DNA of 64,000 nt from contig JAKZHN010000052.1 of NCBI GenBank assembly GCA_037179335.1, forward strand, positions 1 to 64,000, given 5' to 3'. Each line of letters opens with the position of its first letter. The first letter of the stretch is position 1. Source of the stretch: Cyclaneusma minus. Taxonomy: Eukaryota; Ascomycota; Leotiomycetes; Marthamycetales; Marthamycetaceae. Both the position numbers and the translations under genes were made by a program. Positions 51,509-61,759 of the stretch are shown piece by piece. The notes below the pieces were generated by a model. That model was not told where the DNA came from. It did not search any database and saw nothing but the letters and a program-made list of their open reading frames with translations.

Positions 51509-53304
51509 CGTAATTAATTAATCGGCAAAATGCTAAAATGACCCCGAAATTAAGGGCTTACTTCCGATATTTAAAATAAAATATATATAAGAGTTCTTTA
51601 AATGGTTTTTTCTTTTTTTAATAAAATAACCACTTTTCTAATAGAATTTAAAAAAAAGTAAAATAATTACAGAAGCTGACATTTATAAATAATAATAAAG
51701 TTAAGACCTTGATTTTTGAGGTTATAGCCTGACCTTGAAAAATAATTTTAATAACAGCTTAATAGCGCTATTAGTTTTAATAATAATTAAATTTCGTTTT
51801 TTAATTTGGATAGAAAAATAACCGGGCATTTTAAAATATATTTTTTGGGAATTTTATTTTTGCGTTAAGCATTTTAAAAATAATTATGTAAAAAGCTGTT
51901 ATTAAAAATTTGAATCTCAAAACCATAATTTAATTATAATTTGAGTCAATTATATTTTTACCAATTTTAAAAATAATTGTATTATGATTTTTAATAATTG
52001 ATTTTTTTAATTAATTATATAATAAAATGCTTTTATACAATTAATTTTATCGCGTTAAAAGCTGCTTTTTTAATACCAAAAGTTTTGTAAGCAGCCATTT
52101 TAGCTTGCAGCCAGCAATTTATAACGCAATAAAATTAATTGTATAAGCGATTAAAATAGCTTAATTAATTGAGGAAACTAATTATTAAAAGTCAGAATTT
52201 AATTATTTTTAAAAGCGGTAGAAATATAATTAATTTAAATCATGGTTTTGAAATTCAATAAAATTAAATTTGTCCTAATGCTATTTAGCCACTATTATAA
52301 TAGACATTTATAACGCAATAAAATTAATTATTTAAGCGATTATAATAGCTTAATTAATTAAAAAAAAATCAAAAGTTAGAATTTAATTATTTTTAAAAGC
52401 GGTGGAGATATAATTAATTTGAATTATGCTTGAGAGTCAATAAAATTAAATTTGCCCTAGCGTTATTCAATTACCATTAGAGGAATTCCACCACTTTTAA
52501 ACATAATTGAATTTTAACTTTTAATAATTGATTTTCTTAATTAATTTAGCTATTATAATCGCTTAAACAATTAAATCTATTGCGTTATAAATTGCTATTT
52601 AATTGCAAGCCTTGGATGCTGGGAAGCGCTAAAGCGCTGGAGCGCTGAAAGCGCTAAGCTTAGCAGTTTCAGCGGCGCAAATTTGATTTTGTCGGAACTT
52701 TACCAATTTTAAAAATAATTGATTTTTTAAAAGCAATTTATCGTAAAATCAATTAAGAAAATCAATTATTAAAAGTCAGAATTTAATTAGTTTTAAAAAT
52801 GGTGGCGTTAAAATTAGTTTAAATTATGCTTGGGGTTATTTTTAGCCATATATTTAAATAACGATATATGGTGGATTTAATAATATATTTGCCCTTGGTT
52901 TGCAGCGCTATAATTTTGCCAAAATTTAATATTATTTAATTCTGTTTTCGAATTAGTAAATTTTAACCAATTCGATTAAAACTTTGCTAAAAAACATTTA
53001 TAAAAAGTTTATTTTATTATACTTTTTTCTGCTTGGGAAAACAGCCATTTCTTCTATTTTAAGCTTTTGGGGTTAGGCAATAACTCCAAAGTTTGAAAAA
53101 TTAATAACAATTTGAGCTAGGCATTAAAATAAAGTTTTTCTAATTTTTTTAATAAATTTGGAATAAAATGTAATATAATTCAAAAGAACCAATTAAAAAC
53201 CGCAATTCCTTGCAATTTTCCAGCAATCTTTATTTTCGGGGTTATTTTCGCTACAAAATCATGATAACAGGGTTATTTTAGCACTTTGCCGTTAATTAAT
53301 ACAG
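51509..53304. mobile_element. 1.8-kb A+T-rich element with terminal inverted repeats
   Basis: The left end CGTAATTAATTAATCGGCAA and the right end, reverse complemented, CTGTATTAATTAACGGCAAA, continue into GTGCTAAAATAACCC-like sequence for about 40 bp with moderate identity. TA stands outside both ends (51507-51508, 53305-53306), which would fit a Tc1/mariner-type target, but this is weak in A+T-rich DNA. The interior is made of a roughly 180-bp block in direct and inverted copies (about 51900-52060, 52100-52280, 52300-52460, 52480-52600). No transposase is legible. Confidence 0.55.
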
Positions 53305-53735
53305 TAAATATTCTAAATTATCCGAATGGATTAACAATTTCCGCATGCGGCTACTCTCTTTATTTTAATTAATTCTTTGACTAAAAGTCCGAAACCGGAT
53401 TTCATTCAACAGTAGCCCGAGGAAGAGTGATGGTGGGCCAGGGGGTCGGCGTTCCCACATACCTAAGTTGTAACCTCCGAAGTTCTTCAGCGTTATTCCC
53501 GAATAAAGAATGAAAGTATGAAAGAGGCATTATCTCAAGTATTTGTAGCACACGTGCGCGGGAGGGAATCTGGACAAAAGGATCTCGACCCACAATGATA
53601 AAGTCATGGATGCGGCGGAGACCCAAGTGTGTATGACAAAGAACGAGACATTGCCATAACATTGAACACAAGACAAATCAACATTGTACCGTTTCAGCAC
53701 ATGAAACTTCAATAATCAGACTGTCTTCACCCAAC

Positions 53736-54791
53736 ATGGCACCGCAACGAACTACATTAAACTCTGCCGCCCGAAGGGCACGGAACCGTCGGCTCCCGTA
53801 CGCTGCACCAAGAGGACTCCAGGCACAAGCATCCAGTCAACCAAACAACAATTCGGGTGCCCCTCCAGCTGGCAATACAGGCATTTTCCCACCCAATATT
53901 ACCCTGCCGACTCTCAGACGCCAATATTACAGCTTTCCCCCCGAGATGCAAGAACTGATTTGGCGCCAGATTTGGAATATAGACCAGGACCACAAAATCG
54001 TTGAGGTCATTGGGGAACGGCAATTCTGGACCCTCACGCGGGAGCCTGACCGCAACCTCTATCCAGATGGCGAAGGCAGACGGGTCTGGGCACTCCTTCG
54101 TGAACCACCTCGTTTCCCTACTAGTCTGGCCCCGCCAACTATTCGCACGGATCTTTCCAGAAATATTATATACCTATCCGCCGATCTTATTCTACCGAAC
54201 CGTAACTCAAGACTTTTGCACGATTTCACCAACGCGACTGTGGATTATCAAGATATCCGCCGTTTAATGATTGACTGGCAAATGTTCAAAACCGAAATTG
54301 AAAATAGTTATAAGGGTTTTGACAATTTTTCCATGTATCCCAATCTGGAAGAACTCTATATTCTAATGGACAACCACTCGGAGGAGCACAGAAGGATATA
54401 TATTGCAGAAGAACCTGATAGAGCCAGCGTCAGCTATACTAATTACCGTTTTTCCGAGGGTCTTACTGTTGAAGAATTCGCGAAAAACTACGTGAGACAA
54501 CGCGCACCAATCGAGTTTTACCAGAATGAGCCTCAGGGTATGTACGATATGGCTAAGGAAACTTGGCAGGGAATAGTCGATCAGGAATTGGTGAGGAATC
54601 CGAATTGGAAAGTGCCAGAATTCATTCTGGGTCATTGGAATCGCTCCTCGCGCAACGACTTGCATAATTACTCGGCAAGTTTTAAGCACTGGGTGGCTCC
54701 TATTCGCGAGAAATGCGCTTGGAACAATACTCCCCAACGTCCTTGTTACTGCAGGGCGCCGGCAAATGAATACGGCTACGTCTATCTATGA
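53736..54791 (+). CDS. 2EXR-domain-like fungal protein
   Basis: An intact, intronless 351-residue frame. After a basic, Gln/Asn-rich N-terminus (residues 1-60) comes YYSFPPEMQELIWRQIW near 64-80. This is the FxxFPxExRxxIWxxxL signature of the 2EXR family, which is abundant in Pezizomycotina and has no established biochemical role. The middle part (PNLEELYILMD) resembles the later 2EXR segment. There is no signal peptide or membrane segment. ATG at 53736 lies in CAACATGGCA, a good start context. It directly borders mutated A+T-rich DNA yet shows no stops. Function unknown. Confidence 0.75.
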   Translation: MAPQRTTLNSAARRARNRRLPYAAPRGLQAQASSQPNNNSGAPPAGNTGIFPPNITLPTLRRQYYSFPPEMQELIWRQIWNIDQDHKIVEVIGERQFWTLTREPDRNLYPDGEGRRVWALLREPPRFPTSLAPPTIRTDLSRNIIYLSADLILPNRNSRLLHDFTNATVDYQDIRRLMIDWQMFKTEIENSYKGFDNFSMYPNLEELYILMDNHSEEHRRIYIAEEPDRASVSYTNYRFSEGLTVEEFAKNYVRQRAPIEFYQNEPQGMYDMAKETWQGIVDQELVRNPNWKVPEFILGHWNRSSRNDLHNYSASFKHWVAPIREKCAWNNTPQRPCYCRAPANEYGYVYL

Positions 54792-56470
54792 GTGGGTTAT
54801 CTTGTCGGATCATAGGGAATGGGTGAGAACACACTGCTAGCTGGGATCTGTAATAGCTGGTTGATGGGGTCTAAGGAGGGAAGAGAGCTTTGGAGAGGAG
54901 CTCCCTTATGAAGCTATTCCCAGCCTCGGGGCTAGCAGAAACCTAGGGGAAACTCTTAGACAACATTGCTTGGACACGATTTGAGGCGTTGCGTGGTCTT
55001 CGTTCTAGGGGTCAGTGCACCAACCGTGTGGTAATCACTTGAGAGATGGGAAGAAAGCGAAAGCGTCGTGACGGTAGAGCTTCGGCGTCCTGAAGCTTCC
55101 CAGCGGCTAGATGCTCGTCACCGAGAAAGGGCACTACGTGGTTGTCTTGGGAACAGAAATTGAAGTTTGGATATTTGCCCAGGCTTACCCCTGAGTGCCG
55201 AACAGGAAATCAATAATCATCTCATCTGCGCCACGATTTGCGAAACCCTCGGATATATATACAGTTGCAGATGGATCACCCATGTGGCTCTACACCGGTT
55301 TCGGAGTTGGACGACTCCACGAATTTTTGATGGATTAGAAGTCAAAGAAGGTGGATGAGGGTATATGGAGACTGGAGTGACAGTAGCTGTATTCCAACGA
55401 CATCAGGGTATCGCATTGACAGTATGGAGAGCTGATTTGAGATTCAGGGGAACTTTGCAGCACTGGAAACCTCGCGTCTCTCCGGCGCGTGGCTACTGTA
55501 TTCCTTTTCGCCGGATCCGGCACCTCTCCACTAACAGGTGGAGACGTGTTACTTTGCTTTTCGGTTGGGAGAGGGGACAGCTTTTATACTTCTGCAAAAG
55601 GTGGTCTGCAAATTGCAGTTAGCCGAGCACGTGACACTTGTACTCTGATGTTGGCACCGGCTTCCCGCTGCTCATGTGTCGCGAATCCTGATGGACAGCC
55701 TCTCGCTCGCTCTGGGTATAAATGATGCTTGTACGTCTAGCGGTCTCATGGTACTCCTGGAGGAAAACATGAAATCGGGCACCTGTGTCACTGTCTCTCT
55801 CAGGGGTAGTCTGTAGATAGTTTTCTGATATTTATCTAGAGAGAAAGATTCGTAGCGTCATACTCTTACCAAACACATGCGACTGAGCTTGGTGGCAGGG
55901 TCTGGCGGATTCCATTTAGGAAGCAGTGGCGAGAATGCCGAGGTCTCGACGGTAGATGATATTCTCAGCAGCAGATACAGGACAATGACAGTCATCAATG
56001 AGATTTCTGAGAGATGATTAAGGGAATGTCGCATTGCTGGAAGTTATCTCAAAAGTTTGTTTAGTCAGGACTTTTGGTTTGACGGAAGACTCTGGATTTT
56101 TCCACAATACAAATTGTTTTCCAATGTACATAAATTCTATTGCCACTCTGGTGTAGCCATGTTCTTTCACTTGCGGGCCCAAAGCTAGTATTTATACCTG
56201 TTCCTGGATTGAGGGGGCAAACAATTAGGCACTGCTGCATCAGGGGCTTGCTCGCTTACAGGTAACTTCAACACTTGTAATTGGTGAGAAACGGTGGCGA
56301 GAGGTTCTCGACAGCAGCTCAGGCTTGCGACAGTATTTGTTGCAATAGTATGAATATCCGCTCTTAGAGCCTGATTATATCAAGGCTAGCCTACTTGGTG
56401 TCATTACTCTGTGACCCTCTGGTTGTCTGTGTGAAGCTTTTGTTATCTGTGATATCTATACGAAGCTTTA
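54792..56470. repeat. Spacer with promoter-unit-like sequence
   Basis: The stretch near 55050-55140 resembles the transcribed body of the 1-5100 units (CGTGACGGTAGAGCTTCGGC, GCTAGATGCTCG). CACGTG with flanking TATA boxes occurs at 55582-55724, and a minus-strand TATA (gtatttatacc) at 56188-56198. GACAGTA/GACAGCAG words recur near 55378, 55422 and 56310. No gene is supported. Confidence 0.5.
55582..55724. promoter_or_regulatory. Divergent TATA / CACGTG / TATA arrangement
   Basis: Minus-strand TATA (55582-55588), GAGCACGTGACA (E-box 55628-55633) and plus-strand TATAAATG (55717-55724). This is the same order as in the left array. Confidence 0.5.
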
Positions 56471-57022
56471 GTTAGCGAAATCGCCTAATATGGCTCGCTA
56501 CGCTGTCGCTTATACTTCCAAGCCAAGGCTCCCAATGCATATCAATACGACTACCCTTCTCGAATCTTGACACTCTCCTGATTTTCACCTCCACTTGGCC
56601 TCTGCGTTCCACCCTTGAGCCCCACACAGGCGTGAAGATCCCCACGGACGCCATCTGCGCTGACAAGAATTCATCAAACAAGAACCACTTCCCATCATAC
56701 CGCCCGACAGTACAGCCGCCACCTTCACGTCCTTTGCGACCCATACTGCGCACGAAGAAAGGCAGAGTCACGCAGCGACACCTCCCGTCACGATACTATC
56801 CGGACCTGTGCGGTGTCTACGACTCTACGTGGGGACATCAAAACCACAGCATCACCTTCAGAGAACTGCGCACTTGAGCAGATCTCAACATCACCAGGAC
56901 ATTCACATAGTCCTCGGTCTCAGAAATCAACTACAGCTTCCGCGCGAACCCCTCTACCAGCGCAAGTCGCACCCATATCCCAACACCCTGACCGGTCACA
57001 GCCTTCGGGCTGCAATTTTGCA

Positions 57023-58909
57023 ATGTCGGACGAAGACAAGTCAGTGAACGACGCCGGGGTCGCCATGGCGCAGTTGAAGATCCAGCAATCAGAAGAACAA
57101 CGCAGGCAGAATACCTTCGAAGAATACTTGAGCGCCTGTCATGCCGCCGTCTCGGGACCATTTCTTGACGAGGACGTTGGTCGCCCCACCGGGAACCCAG
57201 TCATCATTGCAGACGACAAGCCATATCCGATGATGCTCAAGCCTTGGTCCGAGTTTCCAATTGAACAGGAGAAGCTCTTCACAAGAGTTTCCGCACTCCT
57301 ACCAAAAGACGACCGAATCTTCCCCCATGTCTACCCCAACACAATTGAAGGTCAACGATACCTGGGCAGCTTTCAACAAGCAAGGGAATATCCTCTGGCA
57401 TACTGGGAATGGATCGCATCTGAACTTCAGGTCCCTGTCACAGCCATCATCTCGAAACTTCGGGAAATGCCAGATGCTTGTGATGAAATGAAGCTCGCTG
57501 GTACGGACATCAGTTTCGAGACCTTTGCCCACAATCTCAGCGATTTCCACGAGGAGGTCCATGATGAGCTACGTGATCGTTGGGCGGCAAGCGGATGGGA
57601 TAGGACCCCTTTGTATCTCAGATTGCCACCTGATCCGATTTGCGTGTTCAAGGACAAGGAGACAGACGAGCTGCGCGTGATCTCAGAACTCAAGATGCCT
57701 CGTGAACTTACCATTGACGACTTGCGACGTGGACTCGAGCGTGCCGACAACGGATGCGTGGGCTTTGTGGAAGATGCCATCAACCAGGTTGTGGTCGATC
57801 AGGTTACGATCAAGGACGTTTCGATACCTGTGCATCAGCCTGAACGGCTAGTTGTAGCAGCGTTGACGGAAGCTTATGGAGACATGGTGGAAGCTGGTCT
57901 TAAGTACAGCTACATTACTACGGGTAGGGCCTTCATCTTCCTCCGCGTCAAGGAGGACGAGCCGCATAAGCTCTATTATCACCTTGCAGAGCCGAACAAG
58001 GACGTCGAGGAGCACAAGGAACATGGTGGACTCTCACTCTGTTGCACTGGAGTGGCATGTGTCTTGCTTCTCATTCTGATGGCTCTGGACTCAAACCCCC
58101 GAGACCAGGCCTGGCGGGCTGAAGCTGTGAGGACAGCTCCCAAAACTGGAAAGGGCAATGAAGCAACTCGGCAGCAATTTCCCGTCCAGACGAAGACATT
58201 GGCGCCTACTCGAAGACTCGAAGAGAGCGATGTACTTCCCCGCCAGTATTGTACCTCAGCCTGCTTGCTGGGGCTCAAGAAGGGGTCTGCTCTGGACGCT
58301 TCGTGCCCAAATATCCAGGAGCATCTCGCACACGGAACAGACGGTCGTCACGACTTGGATCAGACATCGCTTGCAGTTCTATTATTGCAGCAATTTGCTC
58401 ACGATCCTGCCAATGGGTGTGAGCCACTACCTGGACGAACTGGTGCTCGTGGTGCTCTGTTCCGAGTGACTCTGAAATCCCACGGATACACCCTCGTCGC
58501 CAAAGGAACCGTCTTTGCGTTCGAGGAATACCAGAAGCATGAATCCTCCATCTACGAACATTTGGAGAAGATCCAAGGCGACGTGGTGCCCGTCTGTCTC
58601 GGCAAAATCGACCTCAAGCAACCCTACTTCCTTGCCATCGGGGTCCGAATCATTCACATGCTACTCCTATCATGGGCAGGCGAAGAGGCTACATATCCCA
58701 TGCTGCGAGCCAAGGGCAGGGATCTCTACACCGAAATGAGGGAGGCAAATGAGAGGATGTGGAACCATGGAGTCGACCACCGTGACATACGGCAACCAAA
58801 CATCCTGTGGAACGCCGAGACGGAAAAGCTGGTCGTGATTGATTTCGAGCGCTCGAGGCTGGCACAACAAGTCATCGATGGAATTCTCGATTCAACTGAC
58901 TACTACTAG
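57023..58909 (+). CDS. Fungal protein with PD-(D/E)xK nuclease-like and kinase-like domains
   Basis: 628 residues from the ATG at 57023 (GCAATGTCGG); the frame is open back to 56813, which would give 698. Residues about 195-330 resemble the PD-(D/E)xK nuclease fold: Asp211, then Glu222-Leu-Lys224, then LTEAYGDMVEAGLKYSYITT. A linker contains a Cys cluster (YCTSACLLGLKKG, then SCPN). Residues about 465-612 are protein-kinase-like: RGALFRVTLKSHGYTLVAKG with Lys494, HRDIRQPNILW with Asp588 and Asn593, and DFE (607-609) in place of DFG. I recall close relatives widespread in filamentous fungi without known function. Nuclease-kinase combinations are also described in Crinkler-type effectors, so effector or intragenomic-conflict roles are inference. 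The coding frame continues beyond the stop (next entry), so the protein may be truncated. Confidence 0.8.
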   Translation: MSDEDKSVNDAGVAMAQLKIQQSEEQRRQNTFEEYLSACHAAVSGPFLDEDVGRPTGNPVIIADDKPYPMMLKPWSEFPIEQEKLFTRVSALLPKDDRIFPHVYPNTIEGQRYLGSFQQAREYPLAYWEWIASELQVPVTAIISKLREMPDACDEMKLAGTDISFETFAHNLSDFHEEVHDELRDRWAASGWDRTPLYLRLPPDPICVFKDKETDELRVISELKMPRELTIDDLRRGLERADNGCVGFVEDAINQVVVDQVTIKDVSIPVHQPERLVVAALTEAYGDMVEAGLKYSYITTGRAFIFLRVKEDEPHKLYYHLAEPNKDVEEHKEHGGLSLCCTGVACVLLLILMALDSNPRDQAWRAEAVRTAPKTGKGNEATRQQFPVQTKTLAPTRRLEESDVLPRQYCTSACLLGLKKGSALDASCPNIQEHLAHGTDGRHDLDQTSLAVLLLQQFAHDPANGCEPLPGRTGARGALFRVTLKSHGYTLVAKGTVFAFEEYQKHESSIYEHLEKIQGDVVPVCLGKIDLKQPYFLAIGVRIIHMLLLSWAGEEATYPMLRAKGRDLYTEMREANERMWNHGVDHRDIRQPNILWNAETEKLVVIDFERSRLAQQVIDGILDSTDYY

Positions 58910-59257
58910 CTGCTTTCAGCGACCTCGGCAGTCACGACCCGCTGTTACCCGTGCATTCAGGCGGCTGTAGCTGCCTGCGGCGAGGAAAACAATTGGGAGG
59001 ACTCAAACGAGTTTTCCGAGAATGAATCAGATTGAGGGGATTCAGAAGACTCAAATGAGTCTAACACTGCTTCGCCGTCGACTGTAAAAGAGGCCCGCCA
59101 AGAAAGAAAGCCTTCCTTTGGTCAGCAGGAAAGCCTGATAGTCTCACCACCAGGAGTTCCACAGAGCTCCTCATTTTCGAAAAAAATAAAGATCATTGAA
59201 CACCCTTTCGCGCCCTACGAATGTGCCCGAACCTGTGTCCTCAAGCATTTGGAATGA
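58910..59257 (+). other. In-frame coding-like tail behind the nuclease-kinase stop
   Basis: Directly after the TAG (58907-58909, followed by CTG) the same frame stays open for 41 codons to a TGA at 59033-59035, then for 73 more to a TGA at 59255-59257. The tail is Ser/Glu/Asp-rich. The two sides of the middle stop carry similar words (EDSNEFSENESD and GDSEDSNES). TAG and TGA could each arise from CAG and CGA by one C-to-T change. Truncation of a longer protein is the simplest reading; stop readthrough or a chance open frame are alternatives. Confidence 0.45.
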
Positions 59258-59327
59258 TCGGAATATCCCTGATTTGTGAATACCCCCAACTAGCGCGACA
59301 TCCCGGATCACTGTGAATATTCCTAAT

Positions 59328-59640
59328 CACGTGCTTATCGTATCTCTACGCACATTTCGCCTGAGTGAGACTGGAGACTTTCTCCATCCAACTGTCGGTG
59401 ATATCAGAGCCCTAAGAACAATGACTGTAGGTAGTTTCAGAAACCTGTGATCAAATCTGTGTCCTTTCAACGCCAACCAGAGATCCAAGTTTAAGGGCCC
59501 GAACACGAAAAACCACGATCTCGTGTCACTTCGCCGAGGCGCAGACACGTGCCCCCCTTTCTTTCACATGCAGGCCTGCGACACCGGAGCGTTGGTTCGA
59601 CTTTCCGCGCTAGTGTGCTGGGAAAAGTATAAAACCAACC
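59328..59640 (+). promoter_or_regulatory. CACGTG sites and TATA box ahead of a short frame
   Basis: E-boxes at 59328-59333 (AATCACGTGC) and 59546-59551, and TATAAAA at 59628. A transcript from here would start near 59660 and run into the short frame at 59807. Confidence 0.45.
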
Positions 59641-59806
59641 GCAGTCCGCACAAATAATTTTGGGCTGCATTCAATTCGTGTCACTGCGTGCCCACGTTAT
59701 TCAACTTCACTGCTTCGCCGCCCATTTCGCAAGACCCGATCCCCTTTCGCATAAGTACATTTGTCTCTTCGAATCACGTCGAGACAATCTTTCCTACATC
59801 TTCAAG

Positions 59807-59926
59807 ATGCTCGCGTTCTGGTTCTCTTTCTCCTTTCTCACACGTGTTGGATGCCCCGTGCAAAGTACGCGCTGGCCCCCGCCTCCTTTCTGTGGTTTGT
59901 TGTTCGTTTTCGGAGTTAGAGTTTAG
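59807..59926 (+). CDS. Possible 39-residue hydrophobic peptide
   Basis: ATG at 59807 follows TTCAAG and lies about 180 bp from the TATA box. The peptide begins MLAFWFSFSFLTRVGC, signal-peptide-like, and ends after a Pro-rich stretch. There is no family similarity. It may be a small secreted peptide or a chance frame in a non-coding transcript; I lean towards the latter. Confidence 0.2.
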   Translation: MLAFWFSFSFLTRVGCPVQSTRWPPPPFCGLLFVFGVRV

Positions 59927-60470
59927 ACTTTCCTGCCTCCTTTTCGCTTTGCACTTGCACTTGCCGTTCGCCTTTGGACTTTTGACTTTTTCGCGACGTT
60001 CCGTTCTTTGAAGTTTGTGTTTGGGTTTGGACTTTCCTGCCCACGTGTTTTGGAAATCAAATGCGCATGTGTGGGCCAGCCCCCCCTTTTCTTGGAGTTT
60101 GGATAGCTTGCCAGACTGCGAGAAAGGGGGATTGCAGCGACAGAGTCGCCGTGGTTTTCTTTGCTGCTCGTCGCGTGTTGGTGTTGTTCGCATTCGTGTG
60201 ATTTCTATCAGTTCTTCCAATTGGTTGCAGTAAGTAGTGTTCATAGTTACTCGAACTGTTTACGATGATTTGGCTTATGCACAATTACTTGAGCTGTCTT
60301 CAGTGACTTGGTTTCATCGCACTCATTCGGAGTCAGAGAGTGATTTCAGACTCGCAGCCCCTTTCTTTCATTCCGCCAGCGTGCCATCTCGCGATTATCG
60401 CATTCTTCCGACTTCTTCCTGCTCAGCGCTCTGGCCATCATCACGCGAGGCCACTGTTCTCAAAATGATG

Positions 60471-61025
60471 CAACCTAAGTCGTCGAGAGGCTGGTTGTGA
60501 CTCGAAAGCGATGATGTGCTCGATGTGTTGAACCAGACTTGCGAGTTCGCACTTCAGGCTGGAAGAGGCGGAAGAAAAGGGGGAAGGCCTCCTTGAAGTC
60601 CGTGCTTGGTGCTCGAAGCAGAATGGAGAAGGCTGGTTGTCACCGTAGGGGCGATGGTGCGATGTGTCGAACCAGACTTGTGAGTTGACCGATAATCGTG
60701 CTCGCACGCAAGTCTGGTAGAAAAGGTGGGAGAAAAGGGGGCAGACCTCTTCGAAGTCCGTGCTTGGTGCTCATCCCTTTTGTCGCACGTCGACCAGCTC
60801 CACATGTCCCGAGGGCCCAACGAGTAATACTTTGCTCATGGAGCCACCTGTTCACTGCTAGGAAAATGCGAGAGGAGAGCGAAGGAGATTGGCTGTCACC
60901 TGAAAGCGATGATGTGCTAAACCAGACTTCAATGCGAGTGGACAGAATGTCGTGCTCGGGCAAGCTGGGTAGGATTGGGCGAAGGAAAGGGGGCTAGGCC
61001 TTCTTGAAGCCCGTGCTTGGTGCTC
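60471..61025 (+). repeat. Three direct copies of a ~130-150-bp unit
   Basis: The copies start near 60488, 60628 and 60890. Shared words in order: GGCTGGTTGT (or GGCTGTCACC), GCGATGATGTGCT or similar, AACCAGACTT, and at the end CTTGAAGTCCGTGCTTGGTGC, seen in full in the first copy with one or two changes in the others. AGAAAAGGGGG-type purine runs sit before the last word. Not evidently coding. Confidence 0.7.
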
Positions 61026-61243
61026 AGGAGTTTGGTTGATGGCTGGGAGTGCAAAGCACAGACTCCAACGCCTTCAACATGTGAGGCCGAGGGGTCCACG
61101 TGGGGTCGTCTTCACTCTCGAACCATGGTTCACCACGAGAATTACTCCTCCGCACAACCCCTTTCGGACTCACGAACTAATTATTTTTCTGGGAGTGTAT
61201 TTTAACCAGCGCGTAGGGTGTCTCCCCATCTTGCTCACTCTGG

Positions 61244-61394
61244 TATATAAGAGCGTCCCCCCCTCCAACTTCTTGCTTCTTCTTCTTTTCCCTTTCTTCC
61301 CCAACTGAGACCGAAGTAGAGCCAACATTCAACACAATCAACAACTTTCAACAACTTTCAACAACTCTACTTCGCACTCTCAGACATCTCTACA
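61244..61394 (+). promoter_or_regulatory. TATA box and CAACAACTTT-repeat leader
   Basis: TATATAA at 61244-61250, then a pyrimidine-rich start region and a leader with repeated CAACAACTTT words immediately before the ATG at 61395. This is the typical architecture of a well-expressed fungal gene. Confidence 0.6.
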
Positions 61395-61703
61395 ATGTCT
61401 TACTCAGGTCCAAGTGGCGTCATACTCTTGAAGCGTCATGCTGATAGATATGACTTCACTACAGCCACTGGATCTGATGAGATGGAGATGGAGTCGCAAG
61501 ACTCAACTCTGCGCTTTAACAACAAGCTGCATGCGAAAAAGTATGCCATCATTTCGGAGATGCATGCTATCGAACACGAAAACAGAGTCGAGGCTCGCTG
61601 CTGCATCAAGGAAGTCCGACGACCCTTGCAGTCAACTGTCGCCGTAAAAAAGCGCAGTTGGTTCATGCGGTTATTCCTCTGCTGCGGTGAGCCTGACAAC
61701 TAA
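61395..61703 (+). CDS. Small hypothetical protein (102 residues)
   Basis: An intact frame directly behind a TATA box and a CAA-rich leader, with the start in CTACAATGTC. It is a soluble-looking, mixed-charge protein with no signal peptide. The C-terminus is basic then hydrophobic with paired cysteines (KKRSWFMRLFLCCGE), which could allow membrane attachment by acylation; that is inference. No recognised family. The convincing 5' region makes it a better gene candidate than its length suggests. Confidence 0.5.
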   Translation: MSYSGPSGVILLKRHADRYDFTTATGSDEMEMESQDSTLRFNNKLHAKKYAIISEMHAIEHENRVEARCCIKEVRRPLQSTVAVKKRSWFMRLFLCCGEPDN

Positions 61704-61759
61704 CTTTGCTTTTTTGGCGTTTGGCGTTCTGGCGTTTTTGATTTTTTTTGATTTTGGGG

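Noticed and set aside
56472..56771. 99-residue minus-strand frame upstream of the nuclease-kinase gene
   Set aside because: No domain, no promoter in the right place, and it overlaps the probable promoter and leader of the plus-strand gene.
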